Part shown: positions 9,178 through 19,376 of the stretch, piece by piece
Position numbering within the stretch: the first letter of the stretch is position 1
How the letters are laid out: the number at the start of each line of letters is the position of its first letter
Assembly (NCBI GenBank): GCA_916700875.1
Contig: CAKAKS010000072.1
Span: 34,201,072-34,265,071, forward strand
From: Sebastes aleutianus
Taxonomy: Eukaryota; Chordata; Actinopteri; Perciformes; Sebastidae
Direction of reading: 5' to 3'
Length of the DNA stretch: 64,000 nucleotides
Made by a program: the position numbers and the translations under genes
Notes under the pieces: generated by a model
Told to the model about the DNA's origin: nothing
Databases searched by the model: none
What the model saw: the letters and a program-made list of their open reading frames with translations, nothing else

Positions 9178-12100
9178 TTACATTTTACGTATCTTTGATG
9201 ATTCATCCCCCACATAAGCATGTTGAAGGTTTAAGTGCAGTGAGTCATTATTGTGAGAGAGACGACCACACACACCTGTCGAGTTTTCCATCTCCTGTGA
9301 GACCTCCTGTAAGAAGGACCTGAGGCGTTCTGGGCTGGATGACAAACTATCCCACAGCCACCCGAGAGCCCACACGTTCTCCTGAGAGACAGAAATAAAA
9401 CCTTTAGATTCTCATTTCAGCTTCATGGGGATAAGGAACATGGAGACTGTGTGAAAGTCAGGAAACTGTTCAGCTCTTTGGACTAAATGTCTGCAAACAG
9501 GAGATTACCTTAAACGTGTTGAGCACAGGGAGGGCTGGATTCAGAGCAGCGTTAATGATTCTCAAATCTAAAGCCCCCGTTACCAACAGCAACAAGGCCT
9601 GTTGTGGGTACACCTGTAAACACAAACACACATATATTAACAGTTTATTACCCACTCGTAACATCCATGGGTTTGAGTGTGTAGATCGTAACGTACATAC
9701 CTCCTGAAAGAATCGAGGGATCTGTATGTTTGACCTGTGCTCGTCGAGCAGTATCGAATTCACAACATCCTTCGCTTCCTGAAGTCCAGACACGAGAGAC
9801 AGAGAATACAGAATGAAAACAACTACCGCTAAAAATAGAAGGAGCTGTTAAGAAACAAGAAATACATACGTGTAGAAACTGTGGGCTCGGTTCTGGGAGA
9901 GCGGTGAGTGTGTTGACGACTGTGAGTAAATTGGTCCAACACTGAGACTGGAACAGACGAACAATAACCACATTGATTGAAAAATGAAAAGAAGAATTTT
10001 AAAAAAGCCATTCAGAATCACTCTGTTACAACAAGCACATCAACTATTCAAGACAGCACTCATTAAAAACAAACCCCAAAAAAGTGCAGTCAGTGCACAT
10101 TTCAAGTCCCCAAGAAGGTCATACCAGTAAATGGGAGCTTATAAAATGAACATGACCTGAGAGGTCTGAGTAGCTCCTAGCATGTCCTACGCCTACTGTC
10201 TATGAACAAGACTATTCAGTGCTTTAAAAACATTGAGAAAACCTTAAAAGATACAAGAAATGCATTTTAAAGCTTCTCTTTATGATATCCAGAGCATTAA
10301 TATAGCAGCAAACAACTATTTCCTATGTAAAGATATAGAGGAGTAATGTCTACCTGAGCAGAGGATGAAGTCACTCTCTCTGTGTGTGTTGTAATCAGAG
10401 CTTCTATATGGTTTGTTTACATAGCCGGGCTGGCCGCAGGTGCTTTTAGTGCACGTGAGCCCCACTGACTAACTTATCCCGCTTATTACGCGGCTACTTA
10501 CTTAAGAAATCAATAATATAATTTGACATAAAAATGGTCCTCCAGAGTCCAAGATCAGAACTGCGCCCATAGCAACGGTCTGTTATACATAGCAACGGTC
10601 TGCTATGTAAGGGATAATGTACAGTGAGCCGGTCATTGTTGTGAAAGAATCCCCGACAGGGCAGCAATGACCAGCTGGCTGTACATTATCCCGCTTATTA
10701 CACGGCTACTTACTTAAGAAATCAATATTTTGACACAAAAACGGTCTGCCAGAGTCCGACATCAGAGCTGCGCCCATAGCAACGGTCTGTTATACATAGC
10801 AACGGTCTGCTATACATAGCAACGGTCTGCTATAAAGAAATAACAGACTGCAGAACGTCGTGATTGACCAATCAGAATTGAGTATTCTACATTGCCGTGT
10901 AATAAACACAATTAACGCCTGGTTACAAATTCACAAATTAGATTTTCCATGACTTTTTGCATCAGTTCTAGTGTTTACTGGAAGTCAGTGCAGTGATGTT
11001 AAATTAGGCGCAACAGGCTCTCTTGTTAAGCATCTAGCTGCAGCATCATGAACGAGCTGCAGCCGCTCCACAGCCCTTTGAGACCAGAGAGAATGGCTAC
11101 AAGGCTTAAGACTGAAACTGAACAGTGATGAGCGTTGTGGACTTACATCAGCGAAGACGGCAGAGCAGCATCTCTGAACCCTGAGAGCAAACCTCACCAG
11201 CGCAACATGCGACAGCGGCACAGCATCTAGAGAGAGAAGGGAGTTTGTTTTTTTAGAAAAAGGTGTTATATGTAAGTATCTATAATTTATCTACAGTATG
11301 TCTGACCTTTAATTGGCTCCCACGCTGCCACAGAATAGCAGAGCTGTGCGGGCTGACTGACCGACAGCTTCGGCGCTGTTGCCGTTCTAAAGACGCGGAA
11401 ATAAAAGAGGAAGAGCTGTGGAGTGAAGCGCAAGGCCGGGGCGTTCACCGAGGGGAACAAACAGTCCAGAGCGCCCGTTAAGGAGCCCTCCATGCACAAG
11501 AAGAACGGGATGAGGTCTTGTACTTGATGGAGGCTGCCGGAGAAACAAAACAAATACACAGCAAGTCAACAACCATGTCTAAATAATATATAAAACTATG
11601 CATGAGATTTTATTTTTAAAGGTTAAAGGTGTAATAACTACTTTTTTTAAAAACAGCCAGAACCTTCATGAGCTTTGCTTTTGAGTCTTAATATCCACAT
11701 CATTGAAAAATATAGACTTTATTTACCCTTCAGCTGCTATATACAATACTGACTTAACTCAAACCTGCAGAAAGCTGTGAAGGAGCTAGGAGAGGAGGCA
11801 GAGAGAGCCAGCTACTGGCTGTGGCTCCGGAGGAAGGACAGTAGTTGGGGGCCTAAGGGGCGAAACATCAGCGAACGGAGGTTTCCAGCTGACGACCCTG
11901 CACCTCACCTGTACAATGATCTGAACTGTACAATAATCTGTGCAATACTCTGTCATTAATAAATTAGAATATTCAAGATATATTCTTGTTAATTTCTTAT
12001 TTATACCATTCTGGCATTTATATTTAACACACTTAATAGATCCCACTTCTCAGCATTTGTATTTACTTATTTGCCCTGTGGTTATTTGTTATATATTTGC

Positions 12101-14547
12101 AAATCTTAATAAACATATTTGTACATTTTTCAAATTCTTATATTCTCATTTTTAATTGTAGTACTTATATTTCTTTACATATACTGTTATATTGTAGCAT
12201 GATGTACATAATTTACATGTCACACTCCTTTATTTCTATACGTTTATACAAGAGCAACTGTAACGCCCCAATTATCAATAAAGTATTTCTGATTCTGATT
12301 AGAAGCACAGATTCAAACTTTGAAATATTGTCAAATCTCTGTCAAACAACACTGACACAAATTAGTAACAGAATATTGCCAAAAGGGGATCCTTCTCAGG
12401 TCAGGGAAGTCATATTAAATTATGGAAACTGCAATAGAGTCTTTAGATTTTTTAAGCAAATATTTACAACATTTTATGCCGACATTATTTTTCATCACGC
12501 TCACAATATAAAATCCCTGCTCGTATCCATCACTGGGTCGACACGTAATAGTCTTCAAACCTTAAAAATTGTACTGTAAATTACCATGGTGTATTTTGAT
12601 ATGTATTTTATTGTATTTCTTTATTTGTAGTGTATTGTGGTCTTATGATATAGAAGAAGGCTGTATATTTTAATCAACTAGGGACAAGAGCTGAAAATAG
12701 CAGTAGCTATAAAGTCGCTGTGCAGCACATCAGTTTCAGGCCCTGTATGGGAACTATGTTAAATTGCATCGTAACTATCAAATATAATAAAAATCAATCA
12801 AAGTAAAGCTGAAATATTGAGCGGGTAAGACGATGTAAGAGTTCTGAATTTTTGATTGACTAAATTTTGACTCTTTGATTTTAATTTAGTTTTAGTCTAC
12901 CCCCGCGACAACATAGTCGGGGGTATACTGTATAGCGTTCGCGTGTCACACTTTCGTTTCCGGAGCAGAACTCGGAAACTATTTAACTTAGGAACTTCAA
13001 ATTTGGTATGATGGTTGACAGTGTGGTCTAGTTGTGCCTTGTACCATGCTCACTTTTGCCTTGTTTTCAGAGTGTTTGCTAGTTTTAGTTTAGTTTCAGC
13101 TTTTCAGAAAGGTTTAGTTTGAGTATTTCAGTAGTTTTAATTTGTTTTTGTTAGGGCCAGGTATAATGACTCAGCAGTATGTAGCTACATATACAGTACA
13201 TTAAAACAAATACATGGTTGAGAACTGTGTAGGAATGGCCATAAGACTAGACTGCATGTGTAAAACAACAGGGATTAATTGTGAAGCAATTGCAGCATAG
13301 CGCCATCTGCTGGAAGGTCAAGTCCGTTTCAATTTCTGTGGTTCAATGTCACGAGAGTTTGAGTTGTTTGACTTTGGTGAATGCAAACTAAACCTTTAAA
13401 ACACACCAGTCACACAATAACAGAAAACAAACTATTCATCCGAATTGGCTCTCTGACGGCAAGATAAACATATACTAAATACAGTGAACACTTAAAATAT
13501 ATAGATTTTTTTTAGGTGTCTAGAACATGTTTTACTGCCGGCCCCGTCCACAGCAGTACTCCTGTAGTACCGTTTCTCCAAACTGGGGTCATGCCGACCG
13601 CCATCTACTGTAGGTAATACACTGACTATGGATAAATACCTCATACAACCCCACTTCAAAAAAATCTAAATTATTTAGGTATTTGTGATTATTTGAACAC
13701 TCACAGTTTGGAATCGTCCGTCTCGACGACTCGTAGGTAGCGACACAATTCTCTGTACCTGCAGACAGTAAGAACACAGCCAGGTTTGGTTTTATTAGCA
13801 GCTGTAAAAGGCTTTAGTGTGTGTCTATATGTTATATCAGCGTGAAAGTGCGTGTATCTGTTTTGTACCTGTGCTGTCGCTGTAGTAGCTCTGTTCTCAA
13901 TAGAACGACAGAAATCTGTTCAAACAGGTAGTCCTTCTTGCCTTTGTCTTTGCGGACCCCCGACACGTTCTGTCCCTTCAGCACAGACACCAGCAGGATG
14001 TCGTCCCAAAGACGAACACACAGGCTGAAGCACACACAAAGTTATAATAATGCACAAAAAGGCTTTAATGTGTAACCTTGGCGATAAAACACACACAAGC
14101 TCTTATGAACTGCTGTTTCAGATACTCATTTGAACACACACACCTGTTCTTCATGCTCTTCAGCTCAGCGGGGAAACACAACCTCTTGGAAAAATCCTGC
14201 AGTTTGTGGATGAACTCTGGTGTAAAATCAGCCATCACCATCTGTCTCTGCACGGACGCTATTACCCTGGAAAAACCCAAACACGCACAGGAGAAGGTAA
14301 ATGTCCAAATGAATTAGTTACAAGCAGGACACAACATGGGTTCTGTGTGTGTGTCTGTGTCTGTGTGTGTGTGTGTGTACCTCTTCAGTAACACCAGTTT
14401 GGCTACAGTAGCATTAGCCATGGGAGACTGTAAAATGAAAGTCCTGAAGAAAATGAATACAAAGAAAACATAAAAGCTGTGAAGATAACCATTAACCTAG
14501 AACAGGAAATGCTTCTAATGGTGTATGTGTATGTGTGTGTGTGTGTG

Positions 14548-14581
<34 letters not shown>

Positions 14582-16928
14582 AATATATATATACCCTGAG
14601 CCTTGAAAATGTTGAATAAAGTCCTCAGCGGCTCCCAGTCTCATGATGGCCGCAGCTCTGCCATCCTTTTTATCCGCTTTGTTCAGGAACGATGACACAA
14701 AATCGTACACAGGCGTGTAACTGCGAAAATAATAATTTAAATCTAAAAAGGTCACTTTTCATTTGTTAATAATGTCAGTGCTACAGACTGGAGAAAAAAG
14801 AGAAAAGACATTTTTGGGGGTTTTGGAATGACAATGTTCAATAATCATTTATGGATGTAATGTTTGAGTGTCCACATATTTTTCATTAAAAAAAAAACAC
14901 AGATCCCTGATATATAAATGGTGTAAGATCATCTGGATGGATTAGAGCTCTGCTCTGTCACTCACTCGGAGACGAGGACTTTCTGGTTCGTTTGGCTCGG
15001 ACCATATTGCACTACAGGCCTTCCCTTCAGGAAGGACGAGAAGTGTGCAGCGAGCTCTTGTCTGAAGCTCTGCAGCATCGTCTCTGGACAAGAGGAAGAC
15101 AAATCCAGCGGCAGTGAAATGACATGTAAATACAGTCATACAAAAAGTGGTTCAGTCTGAAGCTTTCCAAATGTCACTGTGATCTCCATGTGTGTGTGTG
15201 TGAGAGCGAGTACCTGCATGTCGGAGGTGAGAATCTATTTCAGACAGAGTGAGGTTGAAAGTCTGCAGTCCTCCCAGCAGTGTGATGTTTCTGACGTTGT
15301 TCCAGAAGTTGCTTTTTTTGTGGCTGTTGCAGTGACACACACTGCTGTAACACCACACTTGACACTGAACACACACACACACACGCACATACACACACAG
15401 GACAACGTGAAAAAAACAACAACTTGAAATCATCTTTATCGGGGGTTGGGAATCACCAGAGGCCCCACGTTACGATACTATCACGATATTTAAATCCCGA
15501 TACAATCTTATTGCGATTGTAAACATTTGGCGATATGCTGAGTATTGCGATAAGATATATTGAGATTTATGTTTTTTCAAGTGTAAATTATGCAGTTTGT
15601 CGACATCTGTTTTATCTAATAAAATACAGTTTCCACTCAGTTCATCTCAGAGTTTTCATTCATTTCATTTTTCCTTGTCAAAATTTTGTGTCAATTTGGA
15701 GCGTTATTTAACCTCATTCCTTCTTTGGTACCAATATATCGATTTCTTAGGTTTTCTAGTTTCATATGATACCAGGATCTTCCCTCTAGCTTTAAGACTG
15801 AGCCTGCTACAACCTCTGAAAGACAGAATAGCGTCCGTCAGATTGTTATGAGGTTAATAGTTTATATAATAAAAGATTGATTCTTGCCGTCCGTGTATCG
15901 CAAAATATCGCAATATTATTCTGTATTGATTTTGTCCCCAACCCCTGATATTTATCTATAAATAAAAAAATGTGTTCAGTTTGTCCAGAGCACGGCTGAA
16001 CATTGTTTAGTGATTCTGACAAATTATATTATGTGGGAAAAAATTATCCCTTTTTATTTTGGAATACATTCAGGGAGTTTTGATGTCTGTGTTTGTGCTG
16101 TGTATTATTCCACAACGGTAAGTCAATGAGGCTGTGTATTCAGTGTACAGACTAAGTCAACACATACCGATGACGCCAGCTTGTCGCAGATGTAGCAGAA
16201 GCACTGATCACACATGAGCTGGTTACCGGCCACAGGAGCGCCGATCTCACAATCTGTAGCCCTGAGCAGGACAGAGGAGAGGAGGTGCAGTTATAGAAGG
16301 GCAAAAAAGCATTTATAAGTATATCGCAAAGTGTGTGTGTGGCAATTTACTCACGTAAAAGGATGTATAGGGCAGTCATAGCGTGCATGAGGCAGCACCT
16401 CAGCGCGGCGCGAGAAGGTGATGATCAGGTCTTCTCCATCCAGAGGAGCACTGGGAGATACAGCACACTCTGAAACACAGAAGAGGAGCAGCTGGTGACC
16501 ATTTATAACATACGATACGACCTTTATTGTCAGCTTGCACTGAAATTCATTTTGCATCCATAGGCAGCTCAGTTTGATAATAAGTACACATACAATAGAC
16601 ATACTGTTACCATAGACAGACAGACAAGTAATACCCATCAGACAAAAAACAAAACACATCACAATTATTCATACATAACCCATTACAAAATGACCATCTG
16701 TCCTCTGGATTTACATGTCTTTAGCAGCACATTAATTATTATTTAGCAACATAAACAACCTTCACATACAGGCTGCTGGTGTGTAAAGTAAATACGGTTG
16801 TTACCACCACTCTTCTTCACATCATCTATCTCCACGATGAGAACCGAGGGTTCATTGCAGGATATGTTGTCATCTTCATCATCATCACTGAGGATGATGA
16901 TTTCTCCAGTGTCCAGTGTTGTACACAT
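9178..16928 (-). CDS. Uncharacterised 631-aa protein with SUMO-interaction-like motifs and Cys-rich module
   Basis: Coding exons in transcript order: 16805-16928, 16355-16469, 16168-16261, 15214-15364, 14966-15083, 14595-14720, 14381-14443, 14144-14266, 13869-14024, 13705-13758, 11307-11533, 11147-11226, 9870-9947, 9701-9778, 9509-9613, 9178-9381. All junctions are GT-AG and keep frame; the sum is 1896 nt including TAA. Residues 9-20 read EIIILSDDDEDD and 29-36 VLIVEIDD, both typical SUMO-interacting motifs. Residues about 70-125 form a Cys/His-rich module (PHARYDCPIHPF, then CDQCFCYICD, then CQVWCY and CHCNSH) that resembles a segment I remember from plant RPM1-interacting protein 13-like proteins. 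The rest looks helical with no domain I know. A nuclear, SUMO-binding role is inference only. A non-coding first exon lies near 17806. I do not know the gene name. Confidence 0.85.
10420..10920. repeat. Intronic repeat with tandem GCAACGGTCTG units and a hairpin
   Basis: A unit containing cccgcttattac, ggctacttacttaagaaatc and agcaacggtctg occurs twice (about 10475-10620 and 10688-10870). Between them gggataatgtacag (10611-10624) is the reverse complement of ctgtacattatccc (10679-10692), giving an 80-bp hairpin. A shorter relative sits at 42490-42783. It lies in an intron of the minus-strand gene. Confidence 0.7.
12250..13160. other. Intronic retrotransposon tail and dispersed repeat
   Basis: Around 12280-12300 the sequence ends aataaagtatttctgattctgatt, the form of a LINE-like 3' tail. 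From about 12895 to 13350 it shares blocks with 57900-58210, for example ttttcagaaaggtttagttt, atgtagctacatataca, gcgccatct and gtttctgtggttcaatgtca, so both are copies of one dispersed element. Confidence 0.5.
14521..14594. repeat. Compound (GT)n(AT)n microsatellite next to a splice donor
   Basis: A GT run passes into an AT run that ends directly at the 5' splice site of coding exon 14595-14720 of the minus-strand gene (GGCTCAGG|GTATATAT). Confidence 0.9.
15441..15955. mobile_element. Intronic inverted-end element
   Basis: Left end ggggttggg and right end ccccaacccc are inverted repeats. The interior has repeated cgatat/tatcgcaa motifs. No coding frame. It lies within an intron between exons 15214-15364 and 16168-16261. 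Confidence 0.55.
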
Positions 16929-17213
16929 CAGAAATATCTGGCACAAAAACAGGGAAAGAAAGATTCAAGATTCAAGAGTTTTATTTGCCATTTGCACCTA
17001 TATATAAGTACATTGGAAGTCTGAGCAGTTTACACCGAGTCAGCTTTAAGAAAAGAAAAGGTAGAAAAGGCACAAGGTAATTACAGTACAAAATAAGTAG
17101 CACATTCAACTCAACACAATTAATAAATCAATTATTAAAATATAAACTAGTAGTCAATAAATAAACTAAACTACCCTCTGCATAGGAACAATACCACCAG
17201 AATACAAATATAC

Positions 17214-17311
17214 AGTATATATATACATATATATATATATATATACTGTATATATATACAGTATATATATACATATATACTGTATATATATATATATTTA
17301 TATATATATAT
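17214..17311. repeat. AT/TATA-CAG-TATA low-complexity repeat
   Basis: A near-palindromic run of atat with interspersed cagtatata and actgtatata. It lies in the first intron of the minus-strand gene. Confidence 0.85.
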
Positions 17312-17639
17312 GCTCCATGACCATGTTAAAAGAACTTGTAACTCTCATAAAAATATTTTTAAAAATATATATCTCAGAGAATAACACAGTGGAAGTCAGC
17401 ATATTGCAGCATTACAGTCCCTTCAGTTCAGGTGTACTGTGAGTCAGTAATGGTATGGAGGTGAGGTGTGGGGGATTTGTGTTCCTCTTTATTGTCCTCT
17501 TTAAAGGCATTAACTCTCAGATACTCTGTGTAAGATGTAGGTCTGGTCTTTCAGAGGGTCACACATCAAACCCTTCATTGAGAGTTTACAGGCTGGCTTG
17601 TTTAGGATGTTTGGAACAAAAACAACAATGAAAACAGCC

Positions 17640-17960
17640 CAGAGTCGTTTTAAGAAGCTTTCCTCAAAGCAGGAAACAGAAAGTTAAACACGTATAAAAA
17701 CTGTGGTGGATTGTGTCAACAGTAAAAGTGTACTTATTTACTACACAATATAGATGTAGAATAAGTTTAAATAGTTGTTTTAGTTGTGTTAACGACGGTT
17801 CTTACCTTTGTTGTCCGAAATAAGAAAGTAGGTTTTTTTTGGCGCCCGGTTCTTCAAGCTTACCGTCACCGGAAGTGACGTTTATTTTTTTCTTCTTTGT
17901 TGGTTTAATTGTCGGTTGGCAAACCGGCTTATATGTCTACTTCTGCCTCCTACTCATGGA
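17640..17960. repeat. Copy A of a duplicated promoter/exon-1 segment
   Basis: Blocks here recur in the same order at 18670-19015: aagaagct then ctttcctcaa, agaaagttaaa, tatttactaca, then after exon 1 tgacgtttattt and ttctttgttggtttaatt. Copy A contains the probable first exon (from 17806) of the SIM/Cys-rich gene. Confidence 0.7.
17806..17885 (-). promoter_or_regulatory. Probable 5' UTR exon and promoter area of the SIM/Cys-rich gene
   Basis: A donor site CAAAG|GTAAGA (exon side begins at 17806) precedes the first coding exon, whose acceptor lies at 16937/16938 just upstream of the ATG (TTTCTGATG). The region above it contains GGCGCC and CACCGGAAGTGACG, the latter an ETS-type GGAA motif, common in TATA-less housekeeping promoters. 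The transcription start cannot be fixed. Confidence 0.45.
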
Positions 17961-17964
17961 GGTA

Positions 17965-18470
17965 TTAAAGGTCCCTATTGTGCTCATTTTTAGGATCATA
18001 CTTGTATTTTGTGTTTCTACTAGAACATGTTCACATGCTGTAATGTTAAAAAAACAACTTTATTTTCCTGATACTGTCGGTCTGAATATGCCTGTATTTA
18101 CCTCTGTCTGAAACGCTCCGTTTTAGCGTATTTTGACGGAATTGCGTTACTAGGCAACAGCTTGGGTCCATGTGTACTTCCTGTCAGCTGATGACATTCA
18201 CATACACTGCAACCAGGAATAAACTGGGACACATTTATAATGTTTACGTTTAAAATTGTTTCAAGGGTCTAAATATTGTATATTCGTGACATCACGAATG
18301 GACAGAAATCCTGACGGCTTGTTTCAAATGCAGAGTTTCTGAATACGGGCTGTGTGTATTTTCCTGTGGATTGAGTGTTTCGGTACTTTCACAGTATTTA
18401 TATAGGACTTAAGCCTGCTTTATAATAAAAAAACATGAAAATCTAACTTTTTATAATATGGGACCTTTAA
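17965..18470. mobile_element. TTAA-flanked inverted-repeat element
   Basis: Begins TTAAAGGTCCC and ends GGGACCTTTAA. The interior matches 24112-24624 in reverse orientation (shared pieces include acatgttcacatgc/gcatgtaaacatgt, tctgaaacgctccgtttta and its complement, and cagctgatg). It is non-coding. TTAA at both ends suits piggyBac-type mobilisation, though no transposase is present. Confidence 0.7.
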
Positions 18471-18669
18471 GGCACCTACTGGACTGCAGTGTGGCGCACT
18501 AGAGTAAATGCATAAAGTTTAAGAAATGGATGAATAAGTAAATAAATATTCATGTCAATAAAATATAAAGGACATATCATCCGGATGAGACTTCACCGTG
18601 TCTTTGTCACAAAAACGACTTCATTATTCTGTAGCGTTAACTTTACTAAACAGACCAAACCACACTTGT

Positions 18670-19015
18670 GTTTTTGTACTTTTAAGAAGCTAGCTCGCTT
18701 TCCTCAAGGCAAGAAAATAGAAAGTTAAATACGTGTAAAAAAACATCGCAGATTGTACGAACAGTACAAGTGTAATTATTTACTACAAAATTAATTAATA
18801 CATTTTGGCAGTGCGCCCCATGGATGGCGCCCGCCCGCCATGGATGGCGCCCGCCCGCCATGGATGGCGCCCGCCCGCCATGAATGGTGCCCGCCAGCCA
18901 TGGATGATGCCCGCCCGCCATGGATGGCGCCCGCAGCTGTGTCCAAACTTACTGACACCGGATGTTACGTTTATTTTCTTCTTTGTTGGTTTAATTGGTG
19001 GTTGTTATACGCGTC
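18670..19015. repeat. Copy B of the duplicated promoter/exon-1 segment
   Basis: Partner of 17640-17960 in the same orientation. Where copy A has exon 1 and GGCGCCCG, copy B carries the 20-bp tandem array at 18818-18935. It lies between the SIM/Cys-rich gene and the 3' end of ptcd1. Confidence 0.65.
18818..18935. repeat. 20-bp GC-rich minisatellite
   Basis: About six tandem copies of ccatggatggcgcccgcccg, with minor variants in units four and five (atgaatggtg, atggatgatg). Because 20 is not a multiple of 3, the array is open in several frames; these frames are not genes. Confidence 0.95.
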
Positions 19016-19376
19016 CTTATGTAATGTACCTGACATTTATTCAAATAAAAAGAAAGACCACAACACATTGTGCATCTTGCATGCGATTGTGCATCACTAC
19101 ACATATCGCAAACGGTCAAGTGGTTTCAAAATAGAATATAATGCAATAGACAACCAAGATGAGATTTAATGTCTCAAACTTAACATTTACTTTAATTTCA
19201 AAATAAATTACAGTGACGTCGATCTTAGGAGAAAAATGCATCTGCAACAAGTTAACCGACAGAAGGTCCATGAGCTACAACTATGACCTGAAGTCCATCC
19301 AGGGTTACACAGCTGGATGCAAACAGATCAAGAGAGGATCAATGAGAGACATGAAGAGATATTTTCAGGAGTGCTG

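Noticed and set aside
11787..11960. Short plus-strand frame in an intron (KELGEEAERASYWLWLRRKD)
   Set aside because: Followed by a LINE-like tail and lacking support on either side; probably the 3' end of a retrotransposon, but the evidence is too thin to call.
18805..19169. Open frames of about 80-109 codons around the 20-bp array
   Set aside because: The 20-bp unit cycles through all three frames, so long open frames are expected. The translations are simple repeats of GARPPWMAPARHG.
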